DNA of 64,000 nucleotides from SHVZ01 sp041906305. GTDB taxonomy: Bacteria; Pseudomonadota; Alphaproteobacteria; SHVZ01. Each line of letters starts with the position of its first letter. The stretch's first letter is position 1. Location of the stretch: NCBI GenBank assembly GCA_041906305.1, contig JAYRJL010000006.1:269522-333521 (forward strand), in the 5' to 3' direction. The notes under the pieces are model-generated. The model saw only the letters and a list, made by a program, of their open reading frames with translations. It was not told the DNA's origin and searched no databases. The position numbers were made by a program, and so were the translations under genes. Below are positions 52,482-61,057 of this stretch, one piece after another.

Positions 52482-53246
52482 ATGCTGACCCAGGCGAACC
52501 TCGCCCACTATGCCGAGAACGGCTACGTCATCCCGGACTTCAAGCTGCCGATGTCGGTGATCGAGGACATCAGGCGCGACCACGACCGGCTGATCGCGAA
52601 GCATCCGCAGTTCGTCGACTACTGCCCGACGGTGCTGGCCTACGACACGACCTTCCTCAACTACGCCCGCATTCCGGCGATCGTCGACATGGTCGAGCAG
52701 ATCCTGGGGCCGAACTTCGCGCTCTGGAACTCGAGCTTCTTCGCCAAGCCGGCGTTCAAGGGCCGGAAGACGCCCTGGCACCAGGACGGCGAATACTGGC
52801 CGATCCGTCCCGTCGCCACATGCACGGTTTGGATCGCGGTCGACGCGTCGACGAAGGAGAACGGCTGCCTTCGCATCATCAAGGGCTCGCACAAGGCGAA
52901 GCGGCTGTTCAAGCACAGCCGCAACGACGCGACCAACCTGACCTTGAACCAGGAACTGCAGCCGGACGAGTACGACGAGAAGGACGCGGTCGACCTCGTG
53001 CTCGAGACCGGCCAGATCTCGCTCCACGACGTCTTCCTGGTGCACGGCTCGGAAGCCAACACCTCGCCGAACTCCAGGCGCGGCATGACGCTCCGCTACA
53101 TGCCGACCGACTCGGTGTTCGACCGCGACCTCGCGCGAAGGCAGGTCGAGGAGAAGAAGCTGTCGGCCGGCCACGCCGACCGCACGCTCTACCTGATGCG
53201 CGGCCGCGACCTGAGCGGCCGCAACGACTTCAGAGTCAGGCTCTAG
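52482..53246 (+). CDS. Phytanoyl-CoA dioxygenase (PhyH) family protein
   Basis: Fe(II)/2-oxoglutarate dioxygenase of 254 residues. Iron ligands are in WHQDGEYWPI (HxD) and the distal His of DVFLVHGSEANTSPNSRRG, whose Arg binds 2-oxoglutarate. The start is LTQANLAHYAENGYVIPDFKL, typical for the family. GGAGGAG lies about 7 nt before the ATG. Substrate unknown; many bacterial members hydroxylate small molecules rather than phytanoyl-CoA. Confidence 0.92.
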   Translation: MLTQANLAHYAENGYVIPDFKLPMSVIEDIRRDHDRLIAKHPQFVDYCPTVLAYDTTFLNYARIPAIVDMVEQILGPNFALWNSSFFAKPAFKGRKTPWHQDGEYWPIRPVATCTVWIAVDASTKENGCLRIIKGSHKAKRLFKHSRNDATNLTLNQELQPDEYDEKDAVDLVLETGQISLHDVFLVHGSEANTSPNSRRGMTLRYMPTDSVFDRDLARRQVEEKKLSAGHADRTLYLMRGRDLSGRNDFRVRL

Positions 53247-53365
53247 CCGCGATCCCGGAATAGCCGGGCCGAGGGAACCGCCGGGGCGGGCCGCCGTTAT
53301 CGGGGCTCCACGGGAGAGTCCCCATCTCCGCCGCCCCTTCGTCGTGCCCGCCGTCTGCGTCCACG

Positions 53366-55618
53366 TTGTCCCTCGGCCGTCTCGGCGGCCGGGCTTGGCA
53401 GCTGCTTGCGCCGGCCGGCGTGGTGCTCCTGGCCCCGTTACCGGCCTCCGCCGCGACCGCCCCGGGTGGGCCGTCCGAAGTCGTGTTCTTCGCCCAGATC
53501 CTGGTCCTGCTGCTTGCCGGTCGGCTGCTGGGCGAAGCGGCGCAGCGGATCGGCCAGCCGGCGGTGATGGGCCAGCTGCTGGCCGGCGTCCTTCTCGGGC
53601 CGTCGGTCCTGGGCGCGCTGTGGCCGGAGCTGCAGCACGCGATCTTCCCGCCGCATCCCGGCCAGAAGAGCATGATCGATGCGATCTCGCAGATCGGCAT
53701 CCTGCTGCTCCTGCTGCTGACCGGCATGGAGACCGACCTCAAGCTGGTGCGCCGGGCCGGCCGGGCCGCGACCAGCGTCTCGGTCACCGGCGTCGCGGTT
53801 CCGTTCGCCTGCGGCTTCCTGCTCGGCCAGCTCATGCCCGAATCGCTGCTGCCCGATCCGGCGCAACGGACCGTCGCCTCGCTGTTTCTCGGCACCGCGC
53901 TTTCGATCTCCTCGGTCAAGATCGTGGCGATGGTGGTGCGCGAGATGAACTTCATGCGCCGCAACCTGGGGCAGGTGATCGTCGCCTCGGCCATCATCGA
54001 CGACACAATCGGCTGGGTGATCATCGCCATCACCTTCAGCCTGGCGAGCCATGGCACGCTCGACGCCGCCTCGCTCGCCAAGGCAGTGGTCGGCACGACG
54101 CTGTTCCTGGGTCTGAGCCTGACCATCGGACGGCGGATCGTCTTCACGCTGATCCGCTGGGCCAACGACACGATGGTCAGCGAGGCGGCAGTGATCTCGG
54201 TGATCCTGCTGCTGATGATCGCCATGGCGCTCGTGACCCAGGGCATCGGCGTGCACACCGTGCTCGGCGCCTTCGTCGCCGGCATCCTGGTCGGCGAGTC
54301 GCCGATCCTGACCCGCCAGATCGAGCGCCAGCTCCGCGGCCTGATCGCCGGCCTGTTCATGCCGGTCTTCTTCGCCATGGCGGGCCTCAGCGCCGACCTG
54401 ACAATCCTCGGCAACCCGACGCTGCTGATGCTGACCCTCGGCCTGATCGCGATCGCCAGCCTCGGCAAGTTCGGCGGCGCCTTCCTGGGGGCCGAGATCG
54501 GCGGGCTCTCGAACCGGGAAGCGCTGGCGCTCGCCTTCGGGATGAATGCGCGCGGGTCGACCGAGGTGATCGTCGCCACGATCGGCCTCTCCATGGGCGT
54601 GCTGAGCCAGGACCTGTTCACGATGATCGTCGCGATGGCGATCCTGACGACGCTGGCGATGCCACCGACCTTGCGCTGGGCCCTCGGCCGCCTGCCGATC
54701 ACCGAGGAGGAAAACGCGCGGCTAGAGCGCGAGGAGTTCGAGGCGAAGGGATTCCTTCCCAACGTCGAGCGCTTCCTCGTCACGGTCGACGACAGCCCGA
54801 ACGGCCGCTTCGCCGCGCGGCTGACCGGGCTGATCGCCGGCGCGCGCGGCAAGCCGATCACGGTCCTTCATCTCGACGAGGAAACGAAGGCGAAGGAGGT
54901 CGCGGCCGCCGAGAAGGGTCCGGAGGCGGCGGCGAAGGCGGGGGCCGAGGCCGTGGCCGAGGTCGAGGAGCAGAAGGACGCGGAAAAGCCGGAGAAGGTC
55001 GACGTGACGACCCGGACACGGGTCGAGGATCCGGCCGACGCGGTCGCGGAGGAGGCCCGGAAGGGCCACGACCTGATGGTCATCGGCCTGAAGCGTACGC
55101 TCGACCAGAAAGGGACCTTCGATGCGAAGCTCGCGACCGTCGCCTCGGGCTTCGACGGGCCGTCGCTGATCGTCGCTGCCAAGGGCGAGCACCAGAAGCG
55201 GCCCGAGGACAGCGGCTTCCGCATCCTGATTCCGGTCAGCGGCACCGACGTGTCGCGCCGCGCGGCCGAGGTCGCGGTCGCGATCGCGCGCGCCAATGAC
55301 GTGCCGATCGAGGCGCTCTACGTCTCGAGCGCCGCCGAGGGGCAGGCCCGGCGGACACGTGCCAGCGTCAGCCGGCGGCACGAGGAGGAGATCCTGAAGG
55401 ACGTGACGCTGCTGGCCGAGCGCTACGACACCGAGGCGCGCACCTCGGTCCTGGTCGACGGCCATCCCGACGAGGCGATCCTGAAGGTCGCCCGGCGCGG
55501 ACGGCACAACCTGATCGTCATGGGCGTGCACCGGCGGCCGGGCGAGACGATGTTCTTCGGCAACGTGGTGCTGTCGGTGCTGCAGAAGGCCGACGCGTCA
55601 GTCCTGCTGGTGTCGTGA
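53366..55618 (+). CDS. CPA2-type cation/proton antiporter with two C-terminal UspA-like domains
   Basis: Inner-membrane transporter of 750 residues. After a hydrophobic N-terminus come about 12-13 spans of a Na_H_exchanger domain (VMGQLLAGVLLGPSVLG, LFLLTGMETDL-like segment, ASAIIDDTIGW with the Asp pair, FFAMAGLSADL, MNARGSTEVIVA). The cytoplasmic half (about 460-750) holds two universal-stress-type domains (FLVTVDDSPNGRFAARL and RILIPVSGTDVSRRAAEVA, ending LQKADASVLLV) joined by a charged Glu/Lys/Ala-rich linker. The only in-frame initiator near the front is a TTG at 53366, without a clear ribosome site, so the start is uncertain. Confidence 0.88.
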   Translation: MSLGRLGGRAWQLLAPAGVVLLAPLPASAATAPGGPSEVVFFAQILVLLLAGRLLGEAAQRIGQPAVMGQLLAGVLLGPSVLGALWPELQHAIFPPHPGQKSMIDAISQIGILLLLLLTGMETDLKLVRRAGRAATSVSVTGVAVPFACGFLLGQLMPESLLPDPAQRTVASLFLGTALSISSVKIVAMVVREMNFMRRNLGQVIVASAIIDDTIGWVIIAITFSLASHGTLDAASLAKAVVGTTLFLGLSLTIGRRIVFTLIRWANDTMVSEAAVISVILLLMIAMALVTQGIGVHTVLGAFVAGILVGESPILTRQIERQLRGLIAGLFMPVFFAMAGLSADLTILGNPTLLMLTLGLIAIASLGKFGGAFLGAEIGGLSNREALALAFGMNARGSTEVIVATIGLSMGVLSQDLFTMIVAMAILTTLAMPPTLRWALGRLPITEEENARLEREEFEAKGFLPNVERFLVTVDDSPNGRFAARLTGLIAGARGKPITVLHLDEETKAKEVAAAEKGPEAAAKAGAEAVAEVEEQKDAEKPEKVDVTTRTRVEDPADAVAEEARKGHDLMVIGLKRTLDQKGTFDAKLATVASGFDGPSLIVAAKGEHQKRPEDSGFRILIPVSGTDVSRRAAEVAVAIARANDVPIEALYVSSAAEGQARRTRASVSRRHEEEILKDVTLLAERYDTEARTSVLVDGHPDEAILKVARRGRHNLIVMGVHRRPGETMFFGNVVLSVLQKADASVLLVS

Positions 55619-55633
55619 GGCCCGGAAACAAAA

Positions 55634-55661
55634 ACGCCGGCCTCATGAATGAGGCCGGCGT
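55634..55661 (-). terminator. Bidirectional terminator left of the island (original tRNA-fMet/rrn terminator)
   Basis: Arms 55634-55646 and 55649-55661 pair perfectly over 13 bp. CTTTGATTT follows on the plus strand (end of the antiporter gene). TTTTGTTTCC follows on the minus strand, where it would have ended the tRNA-fMet transcript before the island inserted. Confidence 0.75.
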
Positions 55662-55666
55662 CTTTG

Positions 55667-55714
55667 ATTTGGTTGCGGGGGCAGGATTTGAACCTACGAC
55701 CTTCAGGTTATGAG
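55667..55714. repeat. Left attachment repeat (attL)
   Basis: 48-bp sequence identical to 63712-63759. It begins with ATTT, then the complement of the tRNA 3' CCA and runs through the acceptor, T arm and variable loop to just past the anticodon. Outside it the two copies diverge (GTAGTT here, CCTGAC at the right). Confidence 0.9.
55670..55714 (-). pseudogene. tRNA-fMet 3' fragment left by island integration
   Basis: The 3' 45 nt of tRNA-fMet, including CCA, T arm and anticodon, without the D arm and 5' acceptor strand. It cannot fold as a tRNA. It is a scar of integration and not a functional gene. Confidence 0.88.
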
Positions 55715-55871
55715 GTAGTTCCCAAGTCTACGTCCCCCTACGTTATGTTGCGGCAAGGTACGGAAGACTGGCGAACCTCGCCATAATTTGCCTGCCTAAG
55801 TACGCTATGTTTCCTCTCCTGACTCTCTGTTTCGATATCGCGTGCTGCCACTGCGATGCCATGAGGGTCCG

Positions 55872-57092
55872 GTGTGGAGACACTTCTTGGCGAAGCTCAC
55901 AAAGCGATTTGTAGAGAAAGCGGGCCCACGTTCTGCCCCGTATATCGCCTTTGACACCCAGGTCCCTCGCTTCGGCATTCGCGTCATGCCGAGCGGCATC
56001 AAGTCCTATCTCGTCCAGTATCGGCATGGCGGCCGGACGCGGCGCGTCACTTTCGGCAAGGTCGGGACGCTGACGCCCGACGAGGCACGCAAGATCGCGC
56101 GTGACCTCCTATTTCGCGTCGCTAAGGGAGAGGATCCGGCCCAGTCGCTCGCCCTAAGCCGGCGTGCCCCGACCGTCGCGGATTTCTGCGACCGTTTCAT
56201 GCGGGAGCACGTCGCTCACCATTGCAAGCCAACCACCACCCGAGAATATCAACGGGCCATCGATATTTTCATTAGACCTAAATTGGGGACCCTAAAAATC
56301 GGGGACGTAATCCGACGGGACATAACTGAGCTGCACCAAAAGCACAGAGAGACCCCGTACCAGGCAAATCGAACGCTCGGCGTCCTCTCAAAGGTTTTCA
56401 ATCTCGCCGAGGAATGGGGGTTTCGGCCCGACGGCTCAAATCCATGTCGGCACGTAAAAAAATATCGGGAGTCTAAACGAGAGCGATTCTTGTCCCCTAC
56501 CGAATATCTCGCGCTCGGAAATGCCCTTTCTGAATGCGAGAGGACTGAAAGCCCGGCAGCGATCGCAGCAATCCGGCTACTAGCCCTTACCGGCTGCCGC
56601 TTAAGCGAAATTCTGAACCTCAAATGGGAGCACGTGCACGGGGACACGCTGCGGCTGCCTGCCAGCAAGACTGGACCAAAAGTCGTTTACTTGGGCTCGG
56701 AGGCCAAAGCCGCATTGGACGCGATTGAGGTGGTTCATGGGAATCCATTTGTGATCGTCGGTACGATCGCCGGGCAGCACCTAATCGACTTGCAGAAGCC
56801 CTGGCGCCGAATTCGAAAATTGGCCGGCCTCCCGGACCTTCGCCTGCACGATCTCCGGCACTCTTTCGCATCTATGGCGCTAAACAATGGCGAGGGGCTG
56901 CCGGTGATCGGCAGGCTACTTGGCCATAGTCAGGTGCAGACGACCGCTCGCTATGCTCATTGGTCAGCCGATCCCGTAAGGCAGGCGGCGACCCGCATAT
57001 CGAGGGGAATTGCCAATGCCCTTTCGAATCCGGCGGGAAAGGCCGCAAACGACAATAGTCAGCCCGACGCCGGCGTCGGCCAAACCATCTAG
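55872..57092 (+). CDS. int: Tyrosine recombinase/integrase
   Basis: Site-specific recombinase of about 406 residues. An N-terminal DUF4102-like arm-binding domain (LTKRFVEKAG, GFGIRVMPSGIKSYLVQYR-type strand, RRVTFGKVGTLTPDEARK) precedes the SAM-like core-binding domain (TVADFCDRFMREHV). The catalytic domain has Arg in TGCRLSEIL, Lys in PASKTGPK, His-x-x-Arg in LHDLRHSFAS, His in GHSQVQTTARYAH, and the nucleophile Tyr in the same segment. All catalytic residues are present. The GTG at 55872 follows GAGGG; an in-frame GTG at 55842 would add ten residues. It lies next to attL, as expected for an enzyme that targets tRNA genes. Confidence 0.92.
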   Translation: MWRHFLAKLTKRFVEKAGPRSAPYIAFDTQVPRFGIRVMPSGIKSYLVQYRHGGRTRRVTFGKVGTLTPDEARKIARDLLFRVAKGEDPAQSLALSRRAPTVADFCDRFMREHVAHHCKPTTTREYQRAIDIFIRPKLGTLKIGDVIRRDITELHQKHRETPYQANRTLGVLSKVFNLAEEWGFRPDGSNPCRHVKKYRESKRERFLSPTEYLALGNALSECERTESPAAIAAIRLLALTGCRLSEILNLKWEHVHGDTLRLPASKTGPKVVYLGSEAKAALDAIEVVHGNPFVIVGTIAGQHLIDLQKPWRRIRKLAGLPDLRLHDLRHSFASMALNNGEGLPVIGRLLGHSQVQTTARYAHWSADPVRQAATRISRGIANALSNPAGKAANDNSQPDAGVGQTI

Positions 57093-57100
57093 GCCTGACA

Positions 57101-57778
57101 ATGCACGTGCGCGAGATTTGGGAACTCGGGCTGACCTTGGAAGAGGCTCTTGCCGAGTTGACGGACGAAGGCCTGCGGGAACGCCATAACGCGGCCCTCA
57201 AAGAGCTGCAGGAAGCGGACGCGCAATACCTCGAAATGACATCACTAGATGACCCTAGGCGTGGGGAGCTCCTAAACCGACGGGTACAGCTGCATAACCG
57301 AGAAGGCGACCTGTGCTGGGCGCTTTGGTCGAACTTACAAGAGAGCCTCAGCCGCGCCGAGCACATTGCATTGGGATTTAGCGCGCCACGGCACGTTGGC
57401 GACTCGCCCGTGATTGTCCCCTTCGACTTCTGGGATTGCATAATTGGGCCAGGAGCGAGTGCCGAGCACTCCTGTAACGGCCTCACCTTTGTCGCTGTCC
57501 GCGTGATACCGCCGGATCTAGCACCAGCGCTCACCTCAACAGACGCAGCTAATACGGCCGCGAGCCCGCCGGGACGCCCCTCGCTGGCGCAGCTAATCAA
57601 GGCCGCAATTGTCGATTTGCGTCGGGAGGACGCTTCCCTCGATAGCAAGCCTTGGAAAGAACGCCTCGCGGTGGTTCGTGGCAGAATCCTGCAGCGAAAT
57701 CCGCACTTAACGGCGTCATCCGCCGGCCTCGCCGATCGAACTCTGCGCCGGCACTACGCCAAGGCACTCGCGCCGTAG
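57101..57778 (+). CDS. Uncharacterised island protein
   Basis: Protein of 225 residues starting MHVREIWELGL, 8 nt after the integrase stop and probably co-transcribed. The N-terminal part is strongly helical and charged (about 10-90, LTEEGLRERHNAALKELQEAD-like pattern). The middle is strand-rich (VIVPFDFWDCIIG). The C-terminal part (about 165-225) has a helix-turn-helix-like look (HLTASSAGLADRTLRRHYAK) that could bind DNA. No family is recognised. A hairpin with T-run follows. Confidence 0.65.
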   Translation: MHVREIWELGLTLEEALAELTDEGLRERHNAALKELQEADAQYLEMTSLDDPRRGELLNRRVQLHNREGDLCWALWSNLQESLSRAEHIALGFSAPRHVGDSPVIVPFDFWDCIIGPGASAEHSCNGLTFVAVRVIPPDLAPALTSTDAANTAASPPGRPSLAQLIKAAIVDLRREDASLDSKPWKERLAVVRGRILQRNPHLTASSAGLADRTLRRHYAKALAP

Positions 57779-57787
57779 AGCGTCGGT

Positions 57788-57811
57788 AGGCCAATACGTT
57801 TTGGCCTTTTT
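57788..57811 (+). terminator. Small rho-independent terminator after the integrase pair
   Basis: Arms 57788-57794 and 57801-57807 (AGGCCAA/TTGGCCT) with a 6-nt loop are followed by TTTT. It is 10 nt after the stop of the unknown protein. Confidence 0.55.
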
Positions 57812-57881
57812 GCCACCCTGTTTTGGCCAAACCATAGCGAAGTAGCACTAGCACGCGAGTCCACGACGCGGAGCGTTTGCT

Positions 57882-58121
57882 ATGACAGCTGTTGGTGAAC
57901 GGTTCGCTGACCAGCTGAGACGCGATCCTCACTTCCTCGAGCGGTTTATCGGCGAGCGAGAAGCGGCAGACTTTCTCGGGCACTCCGTCCGATGCCTCCA
58001 AAACTGGCGCCTCCGTGGCGGAGGACCGCCCTACATTAAGATTTCCGGACGCTCTATCCGATACCGCCGGCAAGACATTGTTGCCTGGGGCGACGCGCAC
58101 CTGCAGCGCCGTGCGCCGTAG
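57882..58121 (+). CDS. AlpA/excisionase-like helix-turn-helix protein
   Basis: Small DNA-binding protein of 79 residues with a MerR-like HTH_17 fold. FIGEREAADFLGHSVRCLQNWRLRGGG is the recognition region, followed by the wing PPYIKISGRSIRYRRQDIVAW. Proteins of this type regulate integrase genes or act as excision factors in tRNA-borne islands. It stands alone with its own ATG, and a terminator lies about 100 nt downstream. Confidence 0.85.
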   Translation: MTAVGERFADQLRRDPHFLERFIGEREAADFLGHSVRCLQNWRLRGGGPPYIKISGRSIRYRRQDIVAWGDAHLQRRAP

Positions 58122-58222
58122 GAGGTGGGCCGGTGAGCAAGCAGCCTCCCGGAATCATGCTTTGGCTCGGCGGGGCTGGCTGCACCGTCGAGTGTTTGGG
58201 GGCCGAAAGGTTCCGAGACGAG

Positions 58223-58248
58223 GGGCGCGGAGCAATCCGCGCCCTTTT
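58223..58248 (+). terminator. Rho-independent terminator with GCAA tetraloop
   Basis: Arms 58223-58231 and 58236-58244 (GGGCGCGGA/TCCGCGCCC) pair perfectly around a GNRA-type GCAA loop, followed by TTTT. It ends the HTH gene transcript. The rest of 58122-58362 shows no further gene. Confidence 0.8.
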
Positions 58249-58362
58249 CCCATTCCGGACCACAACGCCTCACCCCCGAGCTCGGGGTCCGCCCGGCCCC
58301 TAAACGGAAAGCAGCCTCAGCGCGAAGCGCGCACGAAAGAAACCAGACCGAAAGCCCAGCCA

Positions 58363-58734
58363 ATGACCCAAGTCGGATACCTGAACGCCGTAGATGCCGG
58401 CAACCTCGCACGCATGACTGGTCACATTCAGACACTCGATATGTCGATCGCCGTCCGACTCGAAGGCGACGAGACCCTTTGCGACAACCGCTCGCCGTCG
58501 CATCGCATTTTCACTCGCACTCGGACGGGCGCCGATCTTCAAGTCGGGAGCGCATGGCTCAAAACAGTGAAGCGCGGCACGCACTCTGGCGAACGCTTCC
58601 TTACTCTAACGATCGACTTTCCTGGCTTGAGTACGCCACTCAACGTCGCCGCATTTCACGAGCCATCAACTGGCAAATGGACAATCACCTGGCGGCGCCG
58701 CGGCGTCGCATCCCCTCTTGGCGTCCCGGCTTAG
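58363..58734 (+). CDS. DUF736 family protein
   Basis: Protein of 123 residues. YLNAVDAGNLARMTGHIQTL at the start, then DLQVGSAWLKTVKRGTHSGERFLTLTIDFPG and STPLNVAAFHEPSTGKWTITWRR match the DUF736 pattern (single-stranded-DNA-binding-like beta-rich proteins common on alphaproteobacterial plasmids and ICEs). The ATG at 58363 was chosen to fit the family start; the long in-frame upstream stretch is G+C-driven and crosses a terminator. The molecular function is not established. Confidence 0.78.
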   Translation: MTQVGYLNAVDAGNLARMTGHIQTLDMSIAVRLEGDETLCDNRSPSHRIFTRTRTGADLQVGSAWLKTVKRGTHSGERFLTLTIDFPGLSTPLNVAAFHEPSTGKWTITWRRRGVASPLGVPA

Positions 58735-58783
58735 CCAGTGGGGGGACCTTGTAGCACCCCCCTCTAGAATTACGAGATCCGGA

Positions 58784-59965
58784 ATGAGTTCAGCCAATTT
58801 CGAATGCCTGTACGTAGGCGTCGATGGTCTTGACGTTTCGTTTCGAGGAGCGCTTGCAAAGGCAGCCCTAGAGACGTTGGAGGTCGCCCGCAACGAAGCT
58901 CAACAGTCGTCGGAACCAGTACTCTGCCGGATTGGTAGCCTTGATGCCCATGTCGCGGAGACGGGTGCACGCGGTGGGTACAGGTACCGATTTGATACCG
59001 GAGAGGATGGTGAAGTCTGGTTCGTAAAGCACGATGAACGGCCAGACGAATGGAATCTCCGGGTATCGGTCAAATCTCTCGCCTTAATGATTTTTGGCTA
59101 TGCGGGCGCGCGGAACCGCCTTTTTGAGCGAATAGAAAGCATGGGGGCGGCGGTTGAAGCCGAGAGCGTTGGCCGGTTTGATATCGCCGCCGATATTCGA
59201 TGTAACGAGTTTCAGCTCGATCCAGCTCAATTTGTCGCGCACTCGCACTCCGAAGTAGACGCGCAGCGAGACCCTGATGATGGCTTTAGAGAGCACTACG
59301 CCGGCCGACGTCCAACAAGCGTAACAGTTGGCAAGATGCCCGGGCGTCAGGTCATTGTGTACGACAAGCGGCGCGAAGCCGTTCAGAAGCGCAAATGGCA
59401 CTGGTTCGATTGTTGGGGATTCGACTGGCGCAGCAACGATGAGCCTGTGTGGCGCTTCGAAGTACGTGCTGGAAAACGGCACCTCAAAGACGAATGGGAC
59501 GTAACGTCATTCAGCGAGCTTGAAGCTAAGGCACCCGAAATAGTTGGTTGTGCGATGGAGCAAATTCGATACCTCGATCCGGCCGATCTACAGGCCAACA
59601 TTAGTCGCCGTCGATCACATCAGGTCTGGGTGAAATGTCGCGAGCTACTGCTCGCTAAACTGCACTCCCTTGGGGGAGCGCCTAGCGGCGCGCCACCTGG
59701 CGCTCGCTTAGCAGGTGGGAGGATCGAGAAGAAGGCAATCTATCTAAGTCAGCTAGTCGGCCTCTCGGCGCCTTACGCCGCGGTACATAATCACGATCCC
59801 CGTCACCCCGAGATCACGATCGCCGCGATTGCAGCGAATATCCGATCCGCTATCGAGCGGGATCGAAATAGATACTTTGATCGCGTAGACAAGGCGCGGA
59901 AGAGGTTTGCCCTTATGCCTGATAGCCACACAGTGGCACCACCAAAGGAAACGCAGCGCAACTAG
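58784..59965 (+). CDS. Replication initiation factor-like protein (Rep_trans-type)
   Basis: Protein of 393 residues starting MSSANFECLYVGVDGLDVSF. RFDIAADIRCNEF resembles the metal-binding acidic segment. MPGRQVIVYDKRREAVQKRK has the Tyr of the relaxase/initiator type, and PVWRFEVRAGKRHLKDEW is shared with Rep_trans-domain initiators of rolling-circle plasmids, phages and mobile islands. If correct, the island can replicate as an excised circle. The assignment rests on motif patterns only. GGAG-like GATCCGGA precedes the ATG. Confidence 0.65.
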   Translation: MSSANFECLYVGVDGLDVSFRGALAKAALETLEVARNEAQQSSEPVLCRIGSLDAHVAETGARGGYRYRFDTGEDGEVWFVKHDERPDEWNLRVSVKSLALMIFGYAGARNRLFERIESMGAAVEAESVGRFDIAADIRCNEFQLDPAQFVAHSHSEVDAQRDPDDGFREHYAGRRPTSVTVGKMPGRQVIVYDKRREAVQKRKWHWFDCWGFDWRSNDEPVWRFEVRAGKRHLKDEWDVTSFSELEAKAPEIVGCAMEQIRYLDPADLQANISRRRSHQVWVKCRELLLAKLHSLGGAPSGAPPGARLAGGRIEKKAIYLSQLVGLSAPYAAVHNHDPRHPEITIAAIAANIRSAIERDRNRYFDRVDKARKRFALMPDSHTVAPPKETQRN

Positions 59966-59983
59966 TCGCCGGACTGATCCTCG

Positions 59984-61057
59984 TTACGCTGCAGCGGCAC
60001 TTTGACTGTCCGCGCCAACAATGCTCAGTAGACGCTCGCGGATATCGAGCCACGATCGGCTCAAATCAACCGTCCTCAATCGAACGACATGGCCCTGCAG
60101 AACGGCGCGGAAATTGATCTCATCGTCCACTGTCGGATAGAGGAGCACTCCCTCTGCAGTGGCATCCGGCCCTCCTCGTACTTCTAGATTCTTCAGATAT
60201 GAGAAAATCTGATAGAGGTGCGCGGACCTAGCGGATCGTTTTTCGAAATGTGTCTGCAGAGCGTCGACATAGTATTTTGTGTCAACGACGATCGTTCGAT
60301 CCGACGATCGCAAACTGATATCGGTTCTCATGCTCGGCAAGAGCGCACGGGACGTATCGTCAATGTCCGCCGCATCCCATTTGATCGATTCAGCTTGAAC
60401 AGAAAATTCACGCTGCTCGGCCTTGAAAAAATTTCGCACGAAGCGCTCGAAAAGGTCTGCCATACGAGTTTCGTCGCGGAGTATTGCCGAGAATTTTCTT
60501 TCTCCGGCCTCTTGGGTCGGAAAGAGCTCGTCATGAATAAGTTCGCAAACGTGCACAAGAAAACTATAGAAAGCATTGTTTCGGTGCAGCTGCACCTGGC
60601 GGAAGGCCGTATGGGTCGGCCGGATATCTCCGACGCCCGCAGCGTCAAATACGCGAACAATTTGTCGAACGTCGGCTCTCGACTGAGCCGGCAGCTCGCC
60701 ACGCTTTAGAAGAAGTGAGAGGGTGGCTTTGAGAAGCTGGTTGTGAATGACGTTATGATCGAGCTCGTCAAATTCACAATGGACCTGCCCCTTGGAGAGC
60801 GAGTTGCGTGACAAGGTTTGGGGAATCAGTATCCGACCGCGGACGCGCGTCGTTATCGAGTCCGAGGGGCGATATGCCCGGTCGAGACCACGGCGGAAAA
60901 GTTGGTGGCAGCCCCTTACCAGAACCCTCGCGAAGAAAGGGGCCGCCTCTGGGCCAACCTCCTCTCCCGCATCAACTCGCCACGCGAACTCTGACTGCTC
61001 CCATGCATACGCAAAAATCAGATACAGGTTGCGGATAGGGACGACTTTGCCGGTCAT
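59984..61057 (-). CDS. mcrC: McrC-family restriction endonuclease subunit (type IV)
   Basis: Nuclease partner of McrB, 357 residues. The N-terminal domain VPIRNLYLIFAYAWE is followed by a helical region and a C-terminal PD-(D/E)xK nuclease core: MRTDISLRSSDRTIVVDTKYY gives the acidic residue and the DxK pair. The ATG at 61055-61057 overlaps the mcrB stop (ATGA). A longer in-frame start inside mcrB is rejected. Role: cleavage of DNA with modified cytosines after GTP-driven translocation by McrB. Confidence 0.9.
   Translation of the reverse strand: MTGKVVPIRNLYLIFAYAWEQSEFAWRVDAGEEVGPEAAPFFARVLVRGCHQLFRRGLDRAYRPSDSITTRVRGRILIPQTLSRNSLSKGQVHCEFDELDHNVIHNQLLKATLSLLLKRGELPAQSRADVRQIVRVFDAAGVGDIRPTHTAFRQVQLHRNNAFYSFLVHVCELIHDELFPTQEAGERKFSAILRDETRMADLFERFVRNFFKAEQREFSVQAESIKWDAADIDDTSRALLPSMRTDISLRSSDRTIVVDTKYYVDALQTHFEKRSARSAHLYQIFSYLKNLEVRGGPDATAEGVLLYPTVDDEINFRAVLQGHVVRLRTVDLSRSWLDIRERLLSIVGADSQSAAAA

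Noticed and set aside
53247..53365. Possible riboswitch before the cation antiporter gene
   Set aside because: The gap has short G+C-rich hairpins, but no known ion or nucleotide riboswitch core could be recognised.
55715..55841. Integrase arm-binding sites next to attL
   Set aside because: Short CTACGT-like repeats occur here, but they are too few and irregular to define sites without comparison to related islands.
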